16,929 nucleotides of DNA from Spirogloea muscicola (lineage: Eukaryota > Streptophyta > Zygnematophyceae > Spirogloeales > Spirogloeaceae). This document shows positions 1 through 8,494 of the stretch, piece by piece. Where the stretch lies: the NCBI GenBank assembly GCA_009602725.1, contig WELB01000060.1:102740-119668 (forward strand). The letters are read 5' to 3'. Position 1 is the first letter of the stretch; every line of letters begins with the position of its first letter. The notes beneath the pieces are model-generated. The model was not told where the DNA came from. It made no database searches and worked only from the letters and a program-made list of their open reading frames with translations. The position numbers were made by a program, and so were the translations under genes.

Positions 1-15
1 TAACCAGGTTGAGAA

Positions 16-702
16 TTAGTGAGGAGGAGGAGGTCCAACAATCACAACCATGTAAACCAGGAGCCCCAAAATCACGCCAAATCCAGCGTATGTGAACTTG
101 ATATCGGTCCAGACTTTGAGCGCCGACTTCTCCGTCCTCTTATAAGGGTCCAGCTCCTCCAGGGAGGAATAGTCATCGGACTGAGGAGACCTGGAGACAT
201 ATTTCTCCATGTCCAGATTGAACTTCCTTAGGAAGCTTGAGATGGAGCGCCCGCTCCGCTTGCTCCTCTTGAAGGCTGTCCAGGCGCTGTCCCAGTCACC
301 TTTGTTGTCTGTGCATAAGACCCATGGGAACAGCACGGGTCAACTGGGAAGCTGCGGACTTGCAATCTTGGGGGTTTTGAAGGTTTGAGGTGTTGAGCAT
401 TTCCATGACACAAGTTCGTAGGGTATGTCTTGGTGGAAGGACATGCCGCATCTGCGCCGCTTAATACATGTGCTGTATGCAAGGAGGTCATACAAGCGGT
501 GGGCTCGCAACTTCAGCAATGGATTGCTGCTGGCACAGTACACATATTGCCCGTTTTCTTGCATACCTTTGCCAGGCTGAGGTGCTTCAGCCTGCACAAT
601 CAGTCTGCTCGCCCCTCTTCGCCGCTGCGGCTGCCTCGACCTCATAGGAGCCTGCGCCCCACCAGCCGGTTGGACAAGTCCGTCAGAGGTGCTGCGCTGC
701 AT
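16..702 (-). CDS. Small chloroplast-targeted single-pass membrane protein (two exons)
   Basis: Exons on the minus strand are 702-567 and 308-16, with a 258 bp intron (309-566). The donor is AAAG|gtatgc and the acceptor gcacag|AC; both are phase 1 and join through an Asp codon, giving 142 aa. Residues 1-40 are basic, rich in Ser/Arg/Gln and end in RLIVQA-E, typical of a chloroplast transit peptide. The mature part begins with a GDWDSAW motif, has a basic SKRSGRS stretch, an acidic linker (SLEELDPYKRTE) and a hydrophobic helix near the C terminus (about residues 116-136), ending in PPPPH. This resembles small plant chloroplast inner-envelope proteins of unknown function (Arabidopsis At1g42960-type). 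That assignment is from memory of the family pattern, not a search. The biochemical role is unknown. The Met at 702 is chosen because it gives a complete transit peptide; an upstream non-coding exon is possible. The gene is divergent from the EEP gene. Confidence 0.8.
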
Positions 703-1641
703 GGTGCAACTGATTGGTGTATATTGGTTGCTTGTAATGTGAAAGACATGTATTGCTGCTGACCAGTCTGAGAAATCAATTGGTCTGCATAGGATCTACA
801 AGCAACTATTAAGGGACTGCTATGTCCTTGTCACTGGGAAGTCCAACGCTGCCAAGCATGTCAAGCGCCTGCTTGTTGAGGAGCACTGGAGGCCCTAAAG
901 TGCGTGCAGCCAAGCCTGCCCTTGCTGGTAAACCCCAATTAGCACCAGCCATAAGCACCAGGACTGCCAAATACCAACAAAAAAAGTCAAGGGAAGCAGT
1001 AGACGGGTGACTTACCACTTCAGTGAGTTGGGCTTTCTTGACGGGTGCCAAGGTCATCCCAGGCTGCCATGCCAACTGCCCCACTGCCGCAGTTGCCGCC
1101 ATGCCCGCCGGCTGTGACCGACCTTCGGCAAGAGACGGACTGCCCAGGAAGGTCACTCAACGGTCTCGCCGCTCGGCTGACGCCGCCAACCGAAGCCCTG
1201 GCCCCGCCCTCCGTCGCTGGTGCCGAGGTCCCTTGCAGCACGGGCAGGACGTAGCGGCCTGGCGACCGCCTGGACCTCGCTCTAGCCCAGCCTACGGAGG
1301 CTGGCTCTGACGGAGGAAGGCCGGGGCGGCGTGGGCAAAGCGCTGGCGACGGAGGGCGGTCGGCGCGGCGGGGGGCAAAGGGCAGAATGGGCTCGCTGAT
1401 TATGAAAGATTGGCTGTACAAGCCAGCCAAGTGCTTACAGGAGAACAGATCTGCCAACTTACGGCCATGGCTGTGAGAAGTGGTGGTGGCTGTCCCAATG
1501 GGGGCAAGGGCTGTTAGTGGGCAGCCCGAAGGAATGTACATACAGAAGAAATTGCTCGCCCATAGAAAAAGGAAAATTTCCTGTACTAGAAACTAATGCC
1601 GAAGGCAAGCACATCTTAAGACCTACATAACTTACAGTAGA

Positions 1642-1668
1642 TTGACCCGGTCAGTAACCACGGGTCAA
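1642..1668. repeat. Perfect 8-bp inverted repeat TTGACCCG/CGGGTCAA
   Basis: TTGACCCG (1642-1649) and CGGGTCAA (1661-1668) form perfect inverted arms around an 11-bp spacer. Each arm contains TTGACC, the W-box core (TTGACY) bound by WRKY factors in the green lineage. The position in a divergent promoter region makes a transcription-factor site plausible, but function is inferred only. Confidence 0.5.
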
Positions 1669-2234
1669 AACTTAAAGGTCGCTAACCGATGCCTGGAAAA
1701 GAGGGGCTAGCAAAGCCAGCCCAGAAAAGAATGGACAACATTCGAAAGGCCACAAAGGCCACAAAACAGAGGGTGTTTACGTTTTATTTACGTTTTTTGA
1801 TGACTATATTAATGGAGCCACAGGCTTAGGGCGGGAAGCGAGCGCGGGGATGCGGAGGTGGCGGCCTCGCGGGCCGCGCTGGACTGCCATGGCGGCCACC
1901 ACGACAGGGATGCTTCCTTGCAGCGGTCCCTAGCTTTCGCGGTCCACTGGCGCGCAGGCCGCGGTTTGGCGGCGGCCTCCGGCTGCCGTCAGGACGATTT
2001 CCGCCTGCTAGCTATTCAGATTTGCATCTACTGACTAGAAGGGTACTGAGAGTTCGCTTGCTGCTGTCTCAGTCCTTAGCACTCCGGCACCTTCAGACCT
2101 TGTCCATTCCTTTGGGCTGGCCTCTCCCAGCCACCAGTTAATCTGGCCGCGCTTGCTTATTCCTTGGCCGCGGTCAAACCGCGCCCCGGGGGGTGGGACC
2201 CCGGGGGCGAGGGCGAATTGGAGGGGCCTTCTTG

Positions 2235-2322
2235 ACACGTGGCGGCAGGCCGGCGCGCCGAGCTCAAACGGGCCCGGGCCGGCGCCGCTACACGTGGCGC
2301 CCGGTGAAGAGGGCGCGCCGAG
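2235..2322. promoter_or_regulatory. Duplicated G-box module in GC-rich promoter block
   Basis: The decamer ACACGTGGCG occurs at 2235-2244 and again at 2290-2299. Each copy is followed by GGCGCGCCGAG (2252-2262 and 2312-2322). CACGTGGC is the classical plant G-box/ABRE core recognised by bZIP and bHLH factors. The two-part module is repeated at about 55-60 bp, so it looks like a small diverged tandem duplication. It lies about 0.9 kb upstream of the EEP gene and 1.5 kb upstream of the plastid-protein gene; which of them it serves cannot be told from sequence. Confidence 0.45.
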
Positions 2323-2720
2323 GGCGGAAAGGCGCACGGGCGGGCCGTGCCGGCCGGGGCCCGCCCGCCCGGCGGCTTCTGCGCGGCTCCCGCCAGACTG
2401 GCGACGACTCCGCCACTCTGACGGCGGAGGCGCCCCCCCGCCAAACCAGCCCTGGCGAGGGCGCCGCCAAGCGTGGCCCCCGCCAGCCGGTCGCCGGGGC
2501 GAGCGAGCGGCGCGAGGGGGCGTTCCGCCAGGCTGGCGGCGCGCGACGTGGGCGGCCCGCTCCACCGGCAGCGGCCCGTCGCCAAATTGGCAGCGGTCGC
2601 CGCGGGCAGCCGAACCTTCCCTCCGTCTGCCCGCGGCGGGCCCCCGCCGTGCTGGCCACGCCGTTGGCGGTTGTCCTCCCCTCCTCGTCAAACTGTCACC
2701 AAGCCGCCCGTCGCTACTTC

Positions 2721-2783
2721 CCGCCGCCATCGCCGCCGCCGCCGCCGCCGCTGTCGCCGCCGCCGCCGCCGCAGCCGCCGCCG
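2721..2783. repeat. Interrupted CCG/CGG trinucleotide repeat
   Basis: This is a run of CCG/CGC units interrupted by single variants (ATC, CTGT, CAG). It reads as polyproline or polyalanine in unsupported frames. It sits in the GC-rich block and is probably a length-variable microsatellite in the promoter or 5' leader. The minus strand is rich in GGC units and could form G-rich secondary structure. Confidence 0.8.
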
Positions 2784-3106
2784 TGCGGGGCGCCGTGGAT
2801 TGCGGCGCTGCCGGGCTCGTCTAGCCCCGTGCTCCTAGAGCTCTCCCACTGCGGCGTCCTCGCTCGGTCCTGCCGCCCTTGGACGGCCGCGGAGAGGCCT
2901 TCCTGCCGGCAGCACGGCCTCTTCCGCTCGTGGCGGGCTCTAGTGGCGATCCGGCTGGCGCGGCCGCTGCCAGAGACGCTGCCTGGCACTCCGTTAGCTG
3001 GACGGCGGGAAGTCTCCGAGGCAATCCTCTAGACACTGGAGGAGCATCGGGTGGGCTTGAAGGGAAGCCCGAGATCACTGGGGATGCACCATAAGTTGCG
3101 TCCACA

Positions 3107-3202
3107 ATGAGGCGTCAGCTAGCAGTCCCTGGGACCGAGGGCCTCAAGGATATTGAGGCCTGCGTGATGGAAGCTGCGACGGGGCCGGGGCTCTTGACAT
3201 GA
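3107..3202 (+). CDS. Possible upstream ORF (31 codons) of the EEP gene
   Basis: This short ORF starts MRRQLAVPG and ends in TGA at 3200-3202. The stop overlaps the next ATG at 3199 in an ATGA arrangement. If the mRNA leader begins upstream of 3107, a scanning ribosome would meet this ATG first, so the ORF could reduce or gate translation of the EEP protein. There is no recognisable domain, and transcript structure is unknown, so it may simply be non-coding leader. Confidence 0.25.
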   Translation: MRRQLAVPGTEGLKDIEACVMEAATGPGLLT

Positions 3203-6200
3203 CAAGGAGGACAGCCTTTCTGGTCATCTCAGTCCAGCTTGCGGGCCTCATGGCGCTGGCTGGACTGTCAGCCGATTGTGCGGGTGCGTTGCACACGACG
3301 GACAGACGGCCAGCTCTTACGGACGAGCTCACGAGGCCCCAGGCAACGTGCAGTGGTCAGCGGGCAAAGCCTAGTGGCCACCCGGCTTGTTCTGCATCGC
3401 TGAGGTTGAATGGCTCAGGCCGGGCTGCAACGGCCTTGGCTGGCAAGCTGCATCCACGCAGGTGCAGGACCTTCTCTTCCCCCCAGCTCGACAGCCAATT
3501 CGGGCATCCAAGTCGGGCTGAAGAAGCTCGCGCGTCTGGCAAAAGCCAGGGCTGTACCTCACCCCCAGGCACTCAAGGCAGAAGGCAGTCCACAGCTCAG
3601 GAGGCAATGAGCTTCAGCATAGAGGACGTAGACTCAGAAGCGGAGAAGCAAGCAGCAGTGGCTGAGGAGATTCTGCTGTCGTGTACGACCTTCAACATAC
3701 TAGCGCCCATCTATAAGCGGATGGACAATCAGGTACTTACCCAGTGGTCACAGTTGTTATGGGCAACAGCTTTGGCTTATGCAAAGTCTTACTTAAGTAG
3801 GAGATGGCAATGCAACCATGCAACAACCATCAGATGCTGGATGTGAGCAGGAGTTTTGTATGGCGCCCATGCCAAGACTTGAATATCACAATCTCTTGTC
3901 TTGCATATTGATTGGAAGCTCTTGGTCTGCTTCTCAGGGCCTGCGCGAGAGCCAGCTGAAAAATATCTGGCTTGCTAGGAATCAACAGATCCTCACTATG
4001 CTTTTGGAGAAGGCCTCCTCAATGATCTGCCTGCAGGTAATCCTCTCAGATCATGCGTAGCGAGTTTGGATTGGGCTAAGTTCTTTCTGGCCACATTGAG
4101 CCACATTCAGTAAGTAATAAAGACAATATCCTCCTGATCAACATCGTTTCTCTGCATTTGCACCAGGAGTTTTGGCTTGGGAGCAAGGAGTTGGTGAGCC
4201 TGTATCAGGAAAAGCTTGGTCAGGCTGGCTATAGTACATACACGTTGGCACGCACCAACAATCGAGGCGATGGTATTGAACGAACTGATAGCTGCCTGGC
4301 ACCGATTGTTGGTCTGTAGCTTTGTTATCCTAGTCTGCTGTCTGCACCAGACCCTTGTACGTTAATACACACAACTACTGGCCTGGTCAGTACCGCGTCA
4401 CTGAATGAACTGCTGTTGTACATATGTCATTTGCAGGACTCATAACAGCCATTGATACATCCAAGCTCTCGGTTGTTGATTACAAAGAGTTGCTCTTTCA
4501 CGACTGTGGTGATCGTGTTGCGCAACTTCTTCGGGTCAAATCAAAGTTAGCAGGGGCTGATGGTGGGCCGTTGGAGATGCTTCTGCTGAACACACACCTT
4601 CTTTTCCCTCACAATGCAAACTCTTGCCTCATCCGCTTGCGGCAGGTATGACAATCACCTGCGCTACATGTGACAGTCAATATGACGATTGACCCAGTTC
4701 TCTTGTGCAGCATGGCAAGCCGGGCTTAAGGGGTCAAGGATGTCCACTTGACCCTTTGATATGCTCAGTGACATTATAGGTTACCAATAGGGGAGGTGTG
4801 CATTCATTGAGATTCCGTTCTGCTTTGCTTGCAGTCGGGGTGGTTGATACTGCATGCTAGGTTTTAAATGGTGAAAATGGACGAGGTTGGTTGGATCCTT
4901 GTTCAATTGATATGTCAATGATTCTTCTATGCTCATTCTTGACGTTTATTCCCCTCGCAGGCTTACAAAATTTTGGAGTACGTGGAGAACTATAAGCTTG
5001 CAAACAATCTCCCTCTCATGCCCATCATTCTCTGCGGGTATTTACTTGCAATAATAAGGGGACTTGAAAAATATCTAGATCACTAAAACCGCTGCATTTT
5101 TCTTTTATTGCTTACTCGTTGCCTCTTTCTCAACATGAGCTAAATTTATCCATAGACATCAGTTAGTGCAAGTCACATCTTTGGCCTCGGTCATGACAAA
5201 TTGTGTGTTTTCTACCGTTCACAGAGATTGGAATGGCAGTAAGAGGGGTCAAGTTTACAAATTCTTGCGATCTCAAGGATTTGTTTCGTCGTATGATCTG
5301 GCCCACAAGTACACAGACACTGAACGTCAGAAGGTTTGTCACTCACCTTGATTAAGTAATTTAGAATTGTGTTGCTAAGCTGAGAGTCAGCTACTTTCAT
5401 GAATCTGTGTGAGGTTATGCTGATGAAGGCGTTGGAACAGGAGCATAGCTGAATCAAATCAACCACATGGAGCTGTAACATACATAATATAAGATAATCA
5501 TGTAGCAAATGAGGTAGCATTTACTGGCTTGTCATATCAGGAAGTCTGGAAAATGACTACTATCGTATTATTATATAGGCTTCTGCCTTATGCACCAATG
5601 GGTTGTGTTGCAAGCTAAAAGACATTGCTAGCTTGAGCCTTCTCAAGGCTCTGTCAAGCAGTTTTTGGACATGAAAATCAAGGCCGCCAAGAAGCTCCGC
5701 TTGAGTCACTCCGCTTGTTCCATCATCCATCCAGTAGACGTCACACAATCATTGAGTTTTGATGCTTCACTGATGTACAGATGTTATTCTGATGCAGTGG
5801 GTGAGTCACAAGAACCATCGTGGCAACATATGTGGAGTTGACTTCATATGGCTATTAAATCCCGTCGGTCAAACAAAGCCATTGACTGCTGATTGGAAGG
5901 CAGCTGTATTTGGCATGATCAAGGTATCTCACGCAAGAATGCTTCACTAACAGCTGTGCAGTCACTTGCATGCAGAATCATGATTCTTATCATGATTCCA
6001 AACTGTACATTTCTTGCTTTTGCTGTTCATCAGAAAAGGATTGTGACAGCAAGTATTCTTGGTTGCATTTGCCCAACATGTATGGCAGGCGAAGCTCAAG
6101 GAATTCGGGCTGAATCAAAGGGCTGCTTTTGAGTTCTTCATGGAAGATGGAAGCGATGGGGATGATCGCGTGACCTTGAAGGATTTTCAAACAGCCATGG

Positions 6201-7280
6201 ACAAGGTTTGCTGACTCTATACGAGCCATGATGTTGGGACATCCGTGCAGACATTGTCTTAGGCGTGACCCACAGACTTGATTATGTCTCTTAAGCTTCA
6301 AAACTGATCTGTACTGTCTGCAGTTGGGCCTCACCAGCAGCGAGTCAGTGGGACTTACAAGGAAGGAGATTGTGGAGCTGATGGACTCTGCTGACACCGA
6401 CGGCAATGGTTACATTGACTATGAAGAATTCAAGGTGCATAGCATATCTGCTTGCTCCCATACTCTTGGGCTTCAAGGGATCGTCAGTCCTCCCCTCCCT
6501 TGTTGCAGTAAAGTCGTCCCAATGGGTTGAACATAGGGAAGGAAGCCTTGATGCTCGTCTGGTGTCAACCCCCGTTTCCACAGAACTTGCTTAGCACACG
6601 AACAATGGAGGAGGCTTACACCAGAATCAAAGAAGCCACCGGCATTGTCGAGCAACCTTGGTTACCCACTGCAAGCAATGCTTTCCAAGAATCCCCTGCA
6701 CCTACCTCCAATCTTCAAGCTCCAGCCCATGTACCATCTTCGTCTCTTCCACTTCCCCTCGCACCATTTGTCCTCCAGGGCATAATGTCGTCACTTAGTG
6801 CCAGTTATTTGTTACAGAGCTAATTTACCCGCATAAGAATATTGCAGGATTGCCCCTCCTCCTTTGGCAGACTACCTCAGCTTTCTCTCAATGTGTTGCA
6901 GGCAGTGGAGTCGCGAATGAGAGACTCAATTTTGGAAAGTGACAGACAACTAGCAGTTAGACATAAGCTGGAAGACTGCATAGCCGCTGGTAAGGCAGTA
7001 GTCTCTCTTGAGCAAGTTGGCAATCTTGAGCATGTCTTGCTGATAATACGTGCGTTTCGCCTTGTTGCACCACATCTTATCATGCTGTTCTTGACATGTA
7101 GGACTTGTACGAGGCCTTTCCTTAGAGAATGGCATGGAGGATGGCCATTCTCATGGGTTCAGCTTTGCAGTCAAAGAAGCGCACTTCTACCCCCCTGAGA
7201 CTGAGCTTGGAAAGTGGCCAGACAATTTCACATTGTCAGATCATGCCCCATTGACAGCCGTATTCCAGGCTGTCGCGTGA
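3199..7280 (+). CDS. EF-hand-containing endonuclease/exonuclease/phosphatase (EEP) family protein
   Basis: Exons are 3199(or 3607)-3732, 3938-4036, 4167-4272, 4437-4645, 4961-5037, 5225-5333, 5798-5923, 6089-6205, 6324-6434, 6584-~6730, 6902-6989 and 7102-7280. All joins are GT-AG and in phase; only the donor near 6730 is uncertain. From the Met at 3607 the protein is about 497 aa. EEP (DNase I/CCR4/sphingomyelinase-like) motifs appear in order: TTFNILAP (27-34, metal-ligand Asn), LQE-FW (catalytic Glu 76), NTHLLFP (162-168), GDWNGSK (206-212), VDFIW (256-260) and terminal SDHAPL (484-489, catalytic Asp/His). All expected catalytic residues are present. Between VDFIW and SDH lies a Ca2+ module: a degenerate EF loop (about 305-316) and a canonical loop DTDGNGYIDYEE (347-358). 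The same architecture is known in a plant Ca2+-binding EEP family (At5g54130-type); its substrate is not known to me. An in-frame Met at 3199 would add 136 residues beginning with a signal-peptide-like hydrophobic stretch. That extension is otherwise unlike the rest and may be leader. Confidence 0.9.
4728..4757. repeat. Imperfect inverted repeat in EEP intron 4
   Basis: AAGGGGTCAAG (4728-4738) and CTTGACCCTTT (4747-4757) pair at 10 of 11 positions around an 8-nt loop. It lies within the 315 bp intron 4646-4960. The arms share the TTGACCC core seen in the inverted repeat at 1642. It could be a small RNA hairpin or a protein-binding site, but may be incidental. Confidence 0.4.
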
Positions 7281-7443
7281 ATCCTTCACCGACTTGGCTT
7301 CTATCATATATTCTTTCATTGAACAGCCGATGTTGATTTTGGCGCTACATGCCTCGCAGCACATTGGCTATTGCTACCTGTGTCTGCCAGCCGTTGACCA
7401 GCTTCTTCTGCACAGCTCACATCAATGAGCTTGCAACAGTATC

Positions 7444-7448
7444 TGTAA
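7444..7448 (+). terminator. Candidate TGTAA polyadenylation signal of EEP gene
   Basis: This TGTAA pentamer lies 164 bp downstream of the EEP stop codon. TGTAA is the usual near-upstream poly(A) element in many green algae. The motif is short and expected by chance, so this is a weak call that depends on the organism being a chlorophyte. Confidence 0.25.
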
Positions 7449-7929
7449 GCTGGAGTGTCCATGTCACAATGTGCATATACTAAAAACTGAGTTACTGGTC
7501 ACAGGAGTGGCCTTCTCGATGTGTTGATTCGTCTGAGTTGGTTTTACGATCATTTTAGCTCCTGTGTCAGTGGTTGCTCGGATTGTGTACGCCTCTACCT
7601 CACCATCTACTTTTGAGATTAACGCGCTAATGCACTAACTTTCTACATTGAAAAGTCTGCCAGCATGTCTGTCTACATCAGATGCATGTCACGCTTCGCT
7701 CACTCAGAGTGAGGAATTTGTGTGGGCTGAACCTGCTGCTATGGCTAGCAAAGCATGCAGAGGCAAGGCGACTAGCACAGAGTGGGCTTGTTTCTATCTT
7801 TTACGCTCTAGTCAAATCTGAAGTTGTTCCTAATGCTTGCGCCTATTTATGCAGTCACAGTCATCTGCCCTACTCTTGCGCGCTGGTGCGCACTTGCAGC
7901 AGCATTTATATTCCGAAAAGTCGCCTTCA

Positions 7930-7968
7930 CTTAAGGCCTGATTGTTGGTTGCTAGTAAGGGCCTTAAG
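7930..7968. repeat. Perfect 9-bp inverted repeat CTTAAGGCC/GGCCTTAAG
   Basis: CTTAAGGCC (7930-7938) and GGCCTTAAG (7960-7968) are perfect inverted arms around a 21-nt loop. The right arm abuts a minus-strand TGTAA (7973-7969). A hairpin could therefore form near the 3' end of the NOC1 transcript. No function is established. Confidence 0.45.
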
Positions 7969-8494
7969 TTACAGTGGCTTGCAAGACTCGTGGGAGCGTG
8001 AAACGAAGCAGGTGGGCAACTTTTGCACCACTACATTCTTCTGGCTTACTCCAAATAGCCACTTCGTCTTATGGCAAGCCACCATCTGCGATCTCATGCA
8101 CGTGCGGAAAATCCCTTGGGCAACAGGATTGTAGTCATACAGTATCTCTGGCTTAGAAGTGGCTATTATGATCTTGGCTAAGTCCTTGTGCTCAGTCCTT
8201 GTGCTTATGGCTAAGCGCAAAGCTTACGAAGACTGTTGCATGGCAGATTGTTGCAAGTGCAAGCATTTGGACTTCAATCAGGTCAAAGGGCTGCATTGCT
8301 GTCGTGCCTTCATTATGTTATCATTTATTCTCGGTTTTTGCTGTTGTTTAGTTATCGACAGCACTATCAGCAGCTTGCCCAGACCTCTGCAAGCTCTTCC
8401 ATGGTTCTCAACTTGCATTCAGGGGGCCAGATGGATGACTGTGCCGCTAGAGACAGCCCAGCTTAGTATGATCAGCTGTACTGCGTACTTCCAC

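Larger units (their letters stand above)
703..3198. other. Divergent intergenic / promoter region with CpG-island-like block
   Basis: This 2.5 kb lies between two genes transcribed away from each other and should hold both promoters and the 5' leaders. From 703 to about 1600 I see no convincing gene; open frames overlap on both strands without recognisable domains, and a weak spliced small-ORF candidate (1102-895, minus) is discussed under findings. From 1600 to 1810 it is AT-richer, with an inverted TTGACCCG repeat and a tandem 9-mer (GGCCACAAA, 1748-1765). From about 2150 to 3060 it is extremely GC-rich, with long open frames in most frames. That is what stop-poor, high-GC sequence gives by chance, so I do not call these coding. 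Three GGCGGGAAG E2F-like motifs occur (1830-1838; 2717-2725 reversed; 3004-3012). Confidence 0.7.
7281..8494. other. Convergent intergenic region with 3' UTRs of EEP and NOC1 genes
   Basis: This 1.2 kb sits between the stop codons of two converging genes. Open frames exist here (for example 7682-8134 on the plus strand) but lack recognisable motifs, clear splice partners or a sensible position, so I do not call genes. Green-algal poly(A) signals are commonly TGTAA. One lies at 7444-7448 on the plus strand, 164 bp after the EEP stop. One lies on the minus strand at 7973-7969, about 520 bp after the NOC1 stop. A short direct repeat (GTCCTTGTGCT, twice) occurs at about 8181-8206. Confidence 0.65.

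Noticed and set aside
1020-1541. 173-codon open frame on the minus strand.
   Set aside because: Composition is Pro/Arg/Ser-rich with no domain, and it overlaps a better-scoring short spliced candidate in another frame; nothing supports translation.
2035-3105. Many long open frames on both strands in the GC-rich block (for example 2193-3032 plus, 2035-2730 minus).
   Set aside because: They overlap each other in several frames, encode Arg/Pro/Ala/Gly-rich low-complexity sequence and have no recognisable domain; long open frames are expected where stop codons are depleted by GC content.
3938-4272. Possible bacterial-style operon or transferred nuclease gene.
   Set aside because: The gene is split by many phase-consistent spliceosomal introns and has green-lineage architecture; there is no sign of recent transfer.
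7682-8134. 150-codon open frame on the plus strand in the convergent intergenic region.
   Set aside because: Cys/Leu/Ser-rich sequence with no motif, and it lies in the expected 3' UTR of the opposing NOC1 gene.
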